Assembly: GCF_024171695.1 (NCBI RefSeq)
Contig: NZ_JAMTCF010000005.1
Span: 124,001-188,000 of the forward strand
Direction: 5' to 3'
DNA: 64,000 nucleotides
Source of the DNA: Actinosynnema pretiosum
GTDB lineage: Bacteria; Actinomycetota; Actinomycetes; Mycobacteriales; Pseudonocardiaceae
Shown: one piece after another, positions 23,781 through 32,800 of the stretch
Numbering within the stretch: position 1 is the first letter of the stretch
Layout: each line of letters begins with the position of its first letter
The notes under the pieces: generated by a model
What the model saw: the letters and a program-made list of their open reading frames with translations, nothing else
The model's database searches: none
What the model was told of the DNA's origin: nothing
Program-made: the position numbers and the translations under genes

Positions 23781-24470
23781 TCACGCGGAAGCGGGGCCCT
23801 CCAGGCGGCGGGACTGGTCGTCCAACCGGCCGGACAGGCGGTCGCGCAGCAGGTCGACCCACTGCGCGGGCAGCACCCCTGGGTGCGCCAGCAGGCGCAG
23901 GCAGCCGTCCCGGTCGTGCCGGTCGACGTTCACCACCCGGTGCGCCTCGGCGGCGGTGACGCCGTGGTCGGGGCGGTCGAGCGGGGTCAGCGCGTCACCG
24001 GCCTCGACGTGGCCGGGGGTGAGCACGCGGCAGTAGAAACCGGTGCGGCCGGTGCGCTGGGTTCTCGCGGCCAGGTCGGTGACGCCGTGGTGGACGGCGA
24101 GCTTGTAGCAGGGGCGGCGCGGCTGGGTCACCTGGAGCACGGCCGTGCCGACGCGGTACACCGCGCCCAGCAGCACCTCGGACTCCACGAGTCCGGCGGT
24201 GGTCAGGTTCTCGCCGAACGCGGGCGCGACCAGCTCGCCCAGCTCCGACGCCCAGGCCGCGTAGTGCTCGGACGGGTAGAGCAGCACGGCCTTGTCCGGG
24301 CCGCCGTGGTGCTTCAGGTCGGCCTGCTCGTCCCCGGCCAGCCCCAGCGCGGTCACCGCGACCGGGCCGCTGACCTGGGCCTTCCGGATGCCGGTCCGCA
24401 CCTCGCGCCCGCGCCACGGCAGCGCCCGCACGGCCCCGGTGGACACGGCCAGCACCCGCGCGGCGGTCAT
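23781..24470 (-). CDS. MOSC-domain protein (YiiM-like)
   Basis: A 229-residue protein with a MOSC domain: an N-terminal strand pair (ALPWRGREVRTGIRKAQV), then GLAGDEQADLKHHGGPDKAVLLYP near residues 44-67, FGENLTTAGL, and the conserved Cys in QPRRPCYKLAVHH near 120. MOSC domains carry sulfur on this Cys for molybdenum-cofactor or detoxification chemistry; YiiM-type members reduce N-hydroxylated compounds. The ATG overlaps the amidotransferase stop in ATGA, so the two are co-translated. The start is fixed by this overlap; the frame itself is open far upstream. Confidence 0.88.
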   Translation of the reverse strand: MTAARVLAVSTGAVRALPWRGREVRTGIRKAQVSGPVAVTALGLAGDEQADLKHHGGPDKAVLLYPSEHYAAWASELGELVAPAFGENLTTAGLVESEVLLGAVYRVGTAVLQVTQPRRPCYKLAVHHGVTDLAARTQRTGRTGFYCRVLTPGHVEAGDALTPLDRPDHGVTAAEAHRVVNVDRHDRDGCLRLLAHPGVLPAQWVDLLRDRLSGRLDDQSRRLEGPASA

Positions 24471-25126
24471 CGCCGGGCGCTTTCGAGCACCTGCGCGGCC
24501 CACCGGTCGAGCACCCGCGCGCCCTCGTCGGCGACCGCGCGCGCCTGCTCGGCGGTGACGGCGACGTCCGGCGGCAGGTGCGGGGCGATCCCGGCCAGCG
24601 CGGCGGCGTCCAGCTCGACGTGGAACTGGAACCCGTAGGACGCGCCGACCCGGAAGGCCTGGTGCGGGTAGCGGTCCGACGAGGCCAGCAGGGTCGCGCC
24701 CGCCGGGAGCCCGAACGCGTCGCCGTGCCAGTGCACGACCGGCAGCACCGCCCCGGACGGCCCGAGCACCGGGTCGTCGGCGGTCAGCACCACCTCTCCC
24801 GCCCCGACCTCCGGCCGCTCGCCGCGCGTCACCGGAGCCCCCAGCGCCGCCGCGGGCAGTTGCGCCCCCAGGCAGATCCCGAGCACCGGCTTGCCTGCCC
24901 GGACGCACCGCGCGATCAGCTCCCGCTCGTCCGCCAGGTGCGCGAGGTCGTCGTCGACGCCCATCGGCCCGCCCAGGACGACGAGCACGTCGACGTCGGC
25001 CGCGCCGGGCAGCGCGGCGCCCAGGTCCACCCGGACCACCCGCACCGCGAACCCCGCCCCGACCAGCGCCGACTCCACCAGAGCCGGTCCCTCGAAGGGC
25101 ACGTGCTGGATCACCGCCGCCCGCAT
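24467..25126 (-). CDS. Class I glutamine amidotransferase-like protein
   Basis: A 219-residue triad-type GATase, GMP-synthase subunit-like. The nucleophile Cys85 lies in KPVLGICLGAQLPAAALG, the oxyanion region VVLGGPMGVDD is at 49-59, and the catalytic His is in YGFQFHVELD with a following acidic residue. No synthetase domain is attached, so it either works with a partner or hydrolyses gamma-glutamyl bonds. ATG 25126 has GGGGAGG 8 nt upstream and is preferred over GTG 25135. It forms a coupled pair with the MOSC gene and is divergent from catalase. Confidence 0.87.
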   Translation of the reverse strand: MRAAVIQHVPFEGPALVESALVGAGFAVRVVRVDLGAALPGAADVDVLVVLGGPMGVDDDLAHLADERELIARCVRAGKPVLGICLGAQLPAAALGAPVTRGERPEVGAGEVVLTADDPVLGPSGAVLPVVHWHGDAFGLPAGATLLASSDRYPHQAFRVGASYGFQFHVELDAAALAGIAPHLPPDVAVTAEQARAVADEGARVLDRWAAQVLESARR

Positions 25127-25157
25127 CCCGGCCACCTCCCCGCTTCGCCGTCCCGCG

Positions 25158-25201
25158 TTGTGCCTGCCCCGCAGATACTGCCATAGTGGGTAGGAGTCCT
25201 A
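25158..25201 (+). promoter_or_regulatory. Catalase promoter with palindrome
   Basis: TTGTGC (25158-25163) and CATAGT (25182-25187) at 18-nt spacing precede the catalase gene by about 100 nt. The palindrome TAGGA-G-TCCTA (25191-25201) sits just downstream, where a repressor would block transcription. Its layout recalls the 5-1-5 core of PerR/CatR-type Fur boxes, but the match is loose. Confidence 0.5.
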
Positions 25202-25284
25202 ACAAGTTCTGCGCGGGGTGACCGTCGTCACCGCCGGTCCGCCGAACCCGCCAGCACCCACCACGAGCAGGGGGAAGCCCGAAG

Positions 25285-26757
25285 ATGACGTTCGAGGACA
25301 GCGACAACACCGACCCGTTGACCACGGCGGCGGGCGCGCCGGTCGCGGACAACCAGAACAGCCTCACCGCCGGTCCGCGCGGGCCGATGCTGCTGCAGGA
25401 CCTGTGGTTCCTGGAGAAGCTCGCCCACTTCGACCGCGAGGTCATCCCGGAGCGGCGGATGCACGCCAAGGGGTCCGGCGCGTTCGGGAAGTTCACCGTG
25501 ACCGGCGACATCACCCGGTACACCAAGGCCGCGCTGTTCTCCCGCGTCGGCAACGAGTGCGGGACGTTCGTGCGGTTCTCCACCGTCGCGGGCGAGCGCG
25601 GCGCGGCCGACGCCGAGCGCGACATCCGGGGGTTCGCCGTGCGCTTCTACACCCAGCAGGGCAACTGGGACGTGGTCGGCAACAACACCCCGGTGTTCTT
25701 CATCCGCGACCCGCTGAAGTTCCCCGACCTCAACCGCGCGGTCAAGCGCGACCCGAGGACGAACATGCGCAACCCGGAGAACAACTGGGGGTTCTGGACC
25801 CGGCTGCCGGAGGCGCTGCTCCAGATCACGATCACCATGAGCGACCGGGGGATCCCGCGCTCCTACCGGCACATGCACGGCTTCGGGTCGCACGCGTTCA
25901 GCCTGGTCAACGCGGCGGGGGAGCGACACTGGGTGAAGTTCCACTTCCGCACCCGGCAGGGGATCGAGAACCTGACCGACGCCGAGGCGGGCGAGCTGAT
26001 CGGCCGCGATCGCGAGTCGCACCACCGGGACCTGTACGAGGCGATCGAGCGCGGCGACAATCCCAAGTGGACTCTCAGCGTCCAGGTCATGCCGGAGCGG
26101 GACGCCGAGACCTACCGGTTCCACCCGTTCGACCTGACGAAGGTGTGGAGCAAGAAGGACTACCCGCTGATCGAGGTCGGCGAGCTGGAGCTCGACCGCA
26201 ACCCGGAGAACTACTTCGCGGACGTCGAGCAGGCCGCGTTCAGCCCGGCCAACGTCGTGCCGGGGATCTCGCTGAGCCCGGACAAGATGTTGCAGGGCAG
26301 GCTCTTCTCGTACGGCGACACCGCGCGCTACCGGCTCGGCGTGAACCACCACCAGATCCCGGTGAACCAGCCGCGCGCGGCGACTGTGGTCAACAGCTAC
26401 CACCGCGACGGGTCGATGCGGGTGGACGGGAACCAGGGCGGGCTGCCGGGGGTGGAGCCCAACAGCTACGGGCGGTGGGCCGAGCAGCCCGAGCACGCCG
26501 AGCCGCCGCTGGCGGTGGGGTCGGTCGCGGACCGGCACGACTTCCGGGCCGACGACGACAACTACTACGAGCAGCCCGGTGAGCTGTTCCGGTTGATGAG
26601 CCCGGAGCAGCGGGTGGTGCTGGCCGAGAACACCGCGCGGGCGATCAGGGGGGCGCTGCGGGAGACCGTGGAGCGGCACATCTCCCACTGCGCCAAGGCC
26701 GATCCCGAGTACGGGGAGCTGGTGCGGCGGGCCTGCGAGGCGAACGGCGCGCTGTGA
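25285..26757 (+). CDS. katA: Monofunctional haem catalase
   Basis: A 490-residue small-subunit catalase converting hydrogen peroxide to water and oxygen. The distal His60 in [12 protein letters not shown], Asn133 in [13 protein letters not shown] and the proximal haem ligand Tyr343 in [14 protein letters not shown] are all present. The C-terminus ends without the flavodoxin-like domain of large catalases, so it belongs to the clade 3 type; NADPH binding is expected from the family. The ATG at 25285 is preceded by an AGGGGGAAG site. It is transcribed alone: a promoter with a palindrome lies upstream and a long hairpin downstream. Confidence 0.96.
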   Translation: MTFEDSDNTDPLTTAAGAPVADNQNSLTAGPRGPMLLQDLWFLEKLAHFDREVIPERRMHAKGSGAFGKFTVTGDITRYTKAALFSRVGNECGTFVRFSTVAGERGAADAERDIRGFAVRFYTQQGNWDVVGNNTPVFFIRDPLKFPDLNRAVKRDPRTNMRNPENNWGFWTRLPEALLQITITMSDRGIPRSYRHMHGFGSHAFSLVNAAGERHWVKFHFRTRQGIENLTDAEAGELIGRDRESHHRDLYEAIERGDNPKWTLSVQVMPERDAETYRFHPFDLTKVWSKKDYPLIEVGELELDRNPENYFADVEQAAFSPANVVPGISLSPDKMLQGRLFSYGDTARYRLGVNHHQIPVNQPRAATVVNSYHRDGSMRVDGNQGGLPGVEPNSYGRWAEQPEHAEPPLAVGSVADRHDFRADDDNYYEQPGELFRLMSPEQRVVLAENTARAIRGALRETVERHISHCAKADPEYGELVRRACEANGAL

Positions 26758-26762
26758 CCCGA

Positions 26763-26800
26763 GGGCCCTCGGCGTTCCCGCGCCGGAACGCCGGGGGCCC
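26763..26800 (+). terminator. Catalase terminator
   Basis: GGGCCCTCGGCGTTCC (26763-26778) pairs with 26785-26800 over 16 bp with a single G-T pair, loop CGCGCC. It starts 6 nt after the catalase stop. Confidence 0.85.
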
Positions 26801-26831
26801 GGCCGTCGCGACGCGCGGGCACCCCCTGTTC

Positions 26832-26858
26832 GGAAATGACAATCGTTTCCGTTAGAGT
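26832..26858 (+). promoter_or_regulatory. Zur-like box and -10 of the MRF operon
   Basis: The palindrome GGAAATGACAATCGTTTCC spans 26832-26850, followed at once by a -10 TAGAGT (26853-26858) and, 7 nt later, by the ATG at 26866. The core GACAATCGTTT is shared with the box before zur. This is the expected form of an actinobacterial Zur site: zinc-loaded Zur would repress the operon. Confidence 0.82.
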
Positions 26859-26865
26859 GGGCGCC

Positions 26866-27975
26866 ATGCGAACAGAGGTCGTACTGGTGGCCGGGCTCGC
26901 CGACCACGACGTCGCCCAGGAGATCTGGCTCGCCTCGCCGGGGGCGGTGCTCGTGCGGCACGACCTGCGCGAACTCGCCCAGGGGATCGTGCGGCGGTGG
27001 GTCGACGGCGAGCTGACCGTGCTCGAACTCGCCCACGGCTGCGTCTCCTGCACCCTGCGCCTGGACCTGCTCCCGCTGCTGGAGAGCCTGGGCGGTCGGG
27101 TCGTCGTGCACCTGGACCCCGCGCTCGAACCCGAGGCGGTCTGCTTCGCGCTGCGCGAGATCGACGTGCGCGTCGACGCCGTCGTGTCCGTGGTCGACCG
27201 GGCCACCTGGCTGGCCGACGCCACCGGCGAGGACGACATGGCCGACCGGGGCCTGGCCGCCGCCGACGGCGACGACCGGACCGTCGCGCAGGTCGTGGTG
27301 GGGCAGGCCGAGTTCGCCGACGCGCTCGTGCTCGTCGGCGACGCCCCCGACCCCGAGCTGGACGCCGTGCTCGACCGGCTCAACCCGCGCGCCCCGCGCC
27401 GCGAGCGCCGGGGCCTGGACGCCGCCGCGCTGCTGGACGCGGTGCCCGCCGACGCCCGGCGCGGCCGGTTCGACGACGGCTTCGGCGCCCTCCTGCGCGG
27501 CCAGCCGCCGCTGGAACCCGCGCACGGCGTCGCCGTCGTCCACTTCACCGCCCGCCGCCCGTTCCACCCGATGCGCCTGCACGACGCGCTGGACGTGCTG
27601 CTCGACGGCGTCGTGCGCACGCGCGGCCGGGTGTGGCTGGTCAGCCAGCCGGAGACCGCGCTGTGGCTGGAGTCGGCCGGTGGCGGGCTCAACGTCGGCA
27701 ACCTCGGGCACTGGCTCGCCGCGTTCGACGACTGGTCCGACGCGCCCGCCGAGCGCAGGCTCGCCGCCGCCGACTGGGACCCGGAGTTCGGCGACCGCGC
27801 CCAGGAGCTCGTGGTGATCACCCGGAGCGCGTCGCCCGACGAGATCGCCGCCGTGCTGCGCGACGCGCTCGTCACCGACGAGGAGCTCGCGCTCGCCGAC
27901 GAGCTGGAGTTCGCCGACCCGTTCGCCGAGTGGCGCGACGAGAGCAACCGCAACGATGAGATGGAGGAGCTGTGA
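26866..27975 (+). CDS. mrf: MRF-type GTPase-like ribosome-hibernation factor recruiter
   Basis: A 369-residue COG0523/CobW-related protein matching the MRF protein that in mycobacteria recruits a hibernation factor to ribosomes built with cysteine-free proteins under zinc starvation. Recognisable family text: [31 protein letters not shown] (CxxC near residues 60-63), [49 protein letters not shown] and [12 protein letters not shown], with a closing DPFAEWRD. The canonical P-loop of CobW GTPases is not present at the N-terminus, as in the mycobacterial protein. The mRNA is probably leaderless. The stop overlaps the L31 start in GTGA. Expected to be induced when zinc is scarce. Confidence 0.88.
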   Translation: MRTEVVLVAGLADHDVAQEIWLASPGAVLVRHDLRELAQGIVRRWVDGELTVLELAHGCVSCTLRLDLLPLLESLGGRVVVHLDPALEPEAVCFALREIDVRVDAVVSVVDRATWLADATGEDDMADRGLAAADGDDRTVAQVVVGQAEFADALVLVGDAPDPELDAVLDRLNPRAPRRERRGLDAAALLDAVPADARRGRFDDGFGALLRGQPPLEPAHGVAVVHFTARRPFHPMRLHDALDVLLDGVVRTRGRVWLVSQPETALWLESAGGGLNVGNLGHWLAAFDDWSDAPAERRLAAADWDPEFGDRAQELVVITRSASPDEIAAVLRDALVTDEELALADELEFADPFAEWRDESNRNDEMEEL

Positions 27976-28223
27976 AGCAGGGCATCCACCCCGACTACCA
28001 CCCGGTGGTCTTCCGCGACCAGTCGACGGGCAAGTCGTTCCTGACCCGGTCGACGGCCACGTCGGCGGCGACGGTCGAGTGGGAGGACGGCAACACCTAC
28101 CCGCTGATCACGGTCGACGTCACCTCGGACTCGCACCCGTTCTGGACGGGCAACCAGCGCGTCATGGACACGGCGGGCCGGGTGGAGAAGTTCAACCGCC
28201 GCTACGGGAAGCGGTCCCGCTGA
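27972..28223 (+). CDS. rpmE2: 50S ribosomal protein L31 type B (zinc-independent)
   Basis: An 83-residue type B L31: [19 protein letters not shown], then [17 protein letters not shown] and [27 protein letters not shown]. No cysteine is present, so it does not bind zinc and can replace the zinc-containing L31 during zinc limitation. The GTG start is inside the stop of MRF (GTGA) and uses the GGAGGAGC site at the end of that gene. Its TGA overlaps the ATG of the next gene by one base (TGATG). Confidence 0.95.
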   Translation: MKQGIHPDYHPVVFRDQSTGKSFLTRSTATSAATVEWEDGNTYPLITVDVTSDSHPFWTGNQRVMDTAGRVEKFNRRYGKRSR

Positions 28224-28384
28224 TGGCCGTTCCCAAGCGCAAGACCTCGCGCAGCAACACCCGCCACCGCCGCTCCCAGTGGAAGGCCGCCGTGCCCGAC
28301 CTGGTGCCGGTGAAGACCCTGGACGGGCGCGAGCAGCTCGTCCCCAGGCGGCTCGTGGCCGCCTACCGCCGCGGCCTGCTCTGA
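28223..28384 (+). CDS. rpmF: 50S ribosomal protein L32, cysteine-free paralogue
   Basis: A 53-residue L32 beginning [21 protein letters not shown], unmistakable for the family. The C-terminal zinc ribbon of the normal protein is replaced by [19 protein letters not shown] and has no cysteine, so this is the zinc-free (C-minus) form. It is the last gene of the zinc-starvation operon. In mycobacteria such operons usually carry cysteine-free S14, S18, L28 and L33 instead; here only L31 and L32 are found. Confidence 0.93.
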   Translation: MAVPKRKTSRSNTRHRRSQWKAAVPDLVPVKTLDGREQLVPRRLVAAYRRGLL

Positions 28385-28454
28385 CCGCGCGTCCGACCGG
28401 ACTCGCGCTCGCCGCATCGATTCCCCCCCCGCTCCCCGCTGCGGCGAGCGCGCA

Positions 28455-28498
28455 GGCGGAGCCGGGGTGCTCCCTACCGGGACCGCCCCGGCTCCGCC
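28455..28498. terminator. Bidirectional terminator overlapping the end of zur
   Basis: GGCGGAGCCGGGG (28455-28467) pairs perfectly with 28486-28498; the 18-nt loop contains a second small stem (TCCC/GGGA). The zur stop codon at 28474-28476 is inside the loop, so the hairpin is part of the coding end of zur and serves the convergent rpmF operon as well. Confidence 0.75.
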
Positions 28499-28923
28499 GT
28501 CCTCCCGCACCCGGCGCACAGCCCGCTGAGCACGATCGACACGCTCACGTCCCGGAACCCGTGCGCGGCAGCCGAACTCTCGGCCCACCCCAGCACGCAC
28601 CCGGCGTCCACCCGCTCGGCCCGCCCGCACCCGGCGCACAGCAGGTGGTGGTCGTGCGAGGAGTCGTCCCGCAGGTGGAACAGGTGCCTGCCCCCGCCGT
28701 CCTTGGTCACCCCGGCGAGCCCGGCGTCGGCCAGGATCGCGAGCAACCGGTACACCCCGGTCAACCCGATCCGCTCCCCGTCCGCCCGGACGCGCCGGTG
28801 CACGGCGTGCGCGCTCGCCGGGCCGGGCAGCGCGGCGAGCGCGGCGAGCACCGCCCTGCGCCGAGCGGTCAGCCGAACCCCGTTGACCTCGCCCGGCGCG
28901 GAACCGTCACGCCCGAACCGCAT
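28474..28923 (-). CDS. zur: Fur-family zinc uptake regulator Zur
   Basis: A 149-residue Fur-family protein. The winged helix includes VRLTARRRAVLAALAAL, HAVHRRVRADGERIGLTGVYRLL and the dimerisation region has the metal ligands HLFHLRDDSSHDHHLLCAGCG and the distal pair CAGCG near the C-terminus (two CxxC sites for structural zinc). The adjoining zinc-free ribosomal genes and the two boxes identify it as Zur rather than Fur or PerR. ATG 28923 follows a GGGGAGG site. Its promoter contains a Zur-like box, so it is probably self-regulated. The usual upstream ArsR/SmtB gene is absent. Confidence 0.88.
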   Translation of the reverse strand: MRFGRDGSAPGEVNGVRLTARRRAVLAALAALPGPASAHAVHRRVRADGERIGLTGVYRLLAILADAGLAGVTKDGGGRHLFHLRDDSSHDHHLLCAGCGRAERVDAGCVLGWAESSAAAHGFRDVSVSIVLSGLCAGCGRTAEPGRSR

Positions 28924-28948
28924 AGGCCTCCCCTCGCCGGTGGGGGAG

Positions 28949-28977
28949 ATCCTATGAGAAAAGACAATCGTTTTCAA
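28949..28977 (-). promoter_or_regulatory. zur promoter with Zur-like box
   Basis: On the minus strand TTGAAA (28977-28972), 17 nt and TAGGAT (28954-28949) form a good promoter. The palindrome GAAAA-GACAATCG-TTTTC (28958-28975) fills the spacer and overlaps the -35, sharing GACAATCGTTT with the MRF box. Confidence 0.8.
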
Positions 28978-29134
28978 TTGCCGGGTGGGCGCGCACCGGA
29001 GCCCCCGCGACGGTCGGGTCGCGGGGGTCCGGGGACCACCCCTCAGCGGGTGGTCGGGTGGGATCGGCCTCGGGATCGCCGGTCGGGGCGCGTCCGCCCG
29101 CCCGCGCCGATCCCGGCGCGTCACCCCTGGCGCG

Positions 29135-29476
29135 TCAGCCCCAGATGATGTTGACGCTGCTGATGCGGATGTTGCACTCGCCCTGGTAGCTGCCCTTGCC
29201 GTACTGCCAGCTGCTGTAGATGTCCGGCTGCGCCTGGCAGTCCAGCTTCGCGCGCCACTTCTGGCTGCCGTCGCCGGTGCAGTTGGTCTTGCCGAGCCTG
29301 TTGAACCACTGGTTGTTGCAGGTCAGGCCCCCCTTGCTCTGGGTCGACGACCCCGCCATGACGGTCGGCCCACCGGTGTCCGCCGGTGCCGCGTCCGCCA
29401 GCGCCGGGGCGCTGAACCCGGTCCCGATGGCCGCTGCCGCGAACGCGATGGCTCCTGCCCTGGTCAGGACGTTCAT
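29135..29476 (-). CDS. Small secreted Cys-containing protein of unknown function
   Basis: A 113-residue exported protein: signal peptide MNVLTRAGAIAFAAAAIGTG with cleavage near ALADA-AP, then about 80 mature residues. Four cysteines (in LTCNNQW, KTNCTGD, KLDCQAQ and GECNIR) are probably joined as two disulfides, and four tryptophans and two tyrosines suggest a compact beta-rich fold. I do not recognise the family; similar small secreted actinobacterial proteins exist without known role. ATG 29476 has GGGAGGAACC upstream. It is divergent from the large nSTAND gene, with a 333-nt gap. Confidence 0.75.
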   Translation of the reverse strand: MNVLTRAGAIAFAAAAIGTGFSAPALADAAPADTGGPTVMAGSSTQSKGGLTCNNQWFNRLGKTNCTGDGSQKWRAKLDCQAQPDIYSSWQYGKGSYQGECNIRISSVNIIWG

Positions 29477-29809
29477 GCTGGTTCCTCCCTGAACGATGAA
29501 TGCGACGCCGCGCCCGATCCGGAGTCCGTGAAATCGAGTTCCGCTGCTCCCGGATCGGGATTCCCGTTCGTCGCGCTTCCCCTTCCGAGACACATCCCAG
29601 CAGGCCGTTCCGGGGCTTCGGAAGGTCGATTGACAGGTCCGCACAAGTCCGTACAGTGGCGCTGCGCGGCACAACAGCGCTGGTCCGGGGCTTGAGCGGG
29701 GGTGAAGCCTCGGTGTTCGACCGGTCGGCCTGGGAAAAGGGGATATTCCATTCCGGTCGGCTGCCGGGAGTTTCACGCAGGCTAATACCGCGAACCGGGG
29801 GGAAACCGA
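29477..29809. other. Divergent intergenic region without a gene
   Basis: These 333 nt lack any convincing gene. They include the strong plus-strand promoter at 29630 and a leader of about 145 nt before the nSTAND start; base composition is less GC-rich than in neighbours. Confidence 0.5.
29630..29657 (+). promoter_or_regulatory. Promoter TTGACA-16-TACAGT for nSTAND gene
   Basis: A consensus -35 TTGACA (29630-29635) and TACAGT (29652-29657) with 16-nt spacing face the gene at 29810. Confidence 0.7.
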
Positions 29810-32800
29810 GTGCGCACCGCGAACAAATCCGGGCAACCTGTTGCCGCCTTCACGAAAAAGGACTTCGGCCGGGCGCTGACCGCCCTGCGCGAGGGCACCG
29901 GGCTCACCGTCCGCGACCTCGCCCGCCGGGTCGGCGCGCCCTTCGGGACGCTCAGCGGGTGGTGCACCGGCAGGCACGTGCCCACGCTGTCCCAGCGGGA
30001 GCTGTTCCTGCGGCTGCTCGCCGAGTGCGGCGAGACCGACGAGCGCCGCGTCGCCGACTGGGTGGCCTGCTGGCTCCGGCTGCGCCGCCCCCTCGGCGGT
30101 CAGCGCGCCGACGACCGCGCGCCCTACCGGGGGCTCGAAGCGTTCCAGGCCGAGGACGCGGACCGGTTCTTCGGCCGCGAACAGCTCACCGACCTGCTCG
30201 TCCGGCGGGTCACCGAGGGACCCGGTGGGCTCGTGGTGGTCGTCGGCGCGTCCGGCTCGGGCAAGTCCTCGCTGCTGCGCGCCGGCCTGCTGCCCCGGCT
30301 CTGCCGCGCCGCCGAGCGCGACACCGCCGAGCACGACACCGCTGACCACGACGTCCCAGGACGCGAAGCCCACCGGGGTCTGCTGCTCACGCCGGGGGCG
30401 CGCCCGCTGACCGCCCTGGCCTCCCAGCTGTCCCTGCTCGGCGACGCGCCAGCCGACGAGGTCGAGGCCGCCCTGCGCGCCGCCCCGGAACCCGCCGCCC
30501 GCGCGCTGCGCACGACGCTCGCCGAACCGGTGCTGCTGGTGGTCGACCAGTTCGAGGAGGTCTTCACCTCGGCCGACGAGGGCGAGCGCGCCGCGTTCCT
30601 CGCCGCCCTGCGCGGCCTGACCGACCCCTCGCCCGCCGACCGGCCCGTCACAGCAGACCGGTCCGGCCCAGCAGACCCGCCCGGACCCGCCCTCCGCGCG
30701 GTCCTCGGGATGCGCGCCGACTTCTACCCCGACGCACTCCGGTGGCCCCTGCTCGCGACCGCGCTCCAGGACCACCAGGTCACCGTCGCCCCGATGACCG
30801 AGGACGAGACCCGCCGGGCCATCACCGCCCCCGCCGCGCTCGCCGGTCTGGAGGTCGAGAACGGTCTGGTGGACCTGCTGCTGCGCGACCTGGCGCCGTC
30901 CGGCCCGCACCGCGCGGGCGCCCTGCCGCTGCTGTCCCACGTCCTGCTCGCCACCTGGGAGCGCGCGGGCGGCGCCACCCTGGGCGTCGCCGACTACGCG
31001 GCCACCGGGGGAGTGCACGGCGCGGTCGCCAAGACCGCCGACGACGTCCACGACGCCCTCCCCGAACCGGACCGCGAGCTGGCGCGCACCCTGTTCCTGC
31101 GCCTGGTGCACGTCGGCGACGGCACCCCCGACACCCGCAGGCGGGTGCCCCTGGACGAGCTGCTCGACGTCCCCGAGGAGAGCGCCAGGGTCCGGGCGGT
31201 GCTGGGCCGGTACGTCGACCGCCGCCTGATCACCGCCGACGTCGACGGCGTCGAGATCAGCCACGAGGCGCTGATCGACTCCTGGCCGAGGCTGCGCGAG
31301 TGGATCGACACCGACCGGTCCGGGCACCGCCTGCACCGCAGGCTCACCGAGGCCGCCAAGGGCTGGCAGGAGACCGGAAGGCACCCCGACGCGCTCTACC
31401 GGGGCGTGCGGCTGGACGCGGCGGTCGAGTGGGGCGCCCGGCACGGCGGGCGGCTCAACCGGGTCGAGCGGGAGTTCGTGGACGCGGGCGTGCGGGCCGA
31501 GCGCGCCGACCGGGTCCGCGAGCGCCGCCGCACCCGCGTGCTGCGCAGGCTCGCCGCCGCGCTCGCGGCGCTGCTGCTGGTCGCGGGCGCCACCGCCGTC
31601 CACTCGGTGCGCCAGGGCGACCGGGCCGACCGGGAGCGCGACCTTGCGGTGTCGCGGCAGATCGCGGGCACGGCGGGCAGGCTCGCCGAGAGCGATCCGG
31701 CGCTGGCCGCGCAGCTCGCCGTGGCCGCGCACCGGGTCGCCCCGACCGTGGAGGCCACGTCCGCGCTGCTCACCGCCGCGTCCAGGCCCGCCGTGTCCCG
31801 CGCCGTCCGGCCGAACGGCGCCCGGCAGGCCGCGGTGGTGGACCCGAGCGGCACGCTGCTCGCGGCGGCGGGCGCGACCGAGGCCGACACCGAGGTGCTG
31901 CTGTGGGACGTGCGCGACCCGGCGCGGCAGGAGCTGCTGCCGGTCAGGCTCACCGGTCACACCGGCGCGATCTACGCCGCCGCGTTCTCCCCGGACGGCC
32001 GCGTCCTCGCCACCGGGTCGGCGGACCTGACCGTGCGCCTGTGGGACGTCGCCGACCCGCGAGCCCCGCGCCCGCTGGGGGAGCCGATCACCGGACCGGG
32101 CAAGCGGGTGCTGGCCGTGGCGTTCTCCCCGGACGGGACCCGGCTCGCGGTCGGCGGTGACGACCGGCTGCTGCGCCTGTGGGACGTGCGCGACCCGGCC
32201 ACCCCGGTCGCCGGTGCCGCGCTGGACGGCGCCGGAGGAGGGGTGCAGAGCATCGCGTTCACCCCGTCCGGCGAGGTCGCCGCGACGGCCGACGCGTCCG
32301 GCGCGGTCCGCCTCCACGACCTGGTGGCGGGCCGTGCGATCGGCGTGCTCCCGCTGCCCAGCAGGGTGAACTCGGTGGCGATCAGCCCGGACGGCCGCGT
32401 GCTCGCGGCGGGCAGCAACGACGCGACCGTGCGCCTGTGGCGGCTGGACGACCCCGCCGCACCCGCCGACGACGGCGTGCTGACCGGCGCGGCGGGCTGG
32501 GTGAACGCGATCGCGTTCAGCTCGGACGGCGCGCTGCTCGCCGCCGCCGACGCGGGCGGTCGGGCGACCGTGTGGAACCTGGCCGACCGCGCGCACCCCA
32601 CCTCGCTGCCGCACCCGAAGACCGCGACGGCGGTGGCGTTCCGCGAGGGCGACCGGGTGCTGCACACCAACGCCGTGGACGGGGTGGCCCGCCGCTGGCT
32701 GGTGCCCGGACCCGTGCTGCCCACCGCCGACCGGCAGATCACCGGTCTGGCGTTCGCGGCGGGCAGGCCGCTGCTGTTCGACGGCGGCACCGACCTGCGG

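Noticed and set aside
28474..28923. Calling the Fur-family gene furA or perR because catalase is near
   Set aside because: Its own promoter and the MRF operon share a Zur-like box, and the neighbouring genes are zinc-free ribosomal proteins; catalase is separated by a terminator and has a different palindrome.
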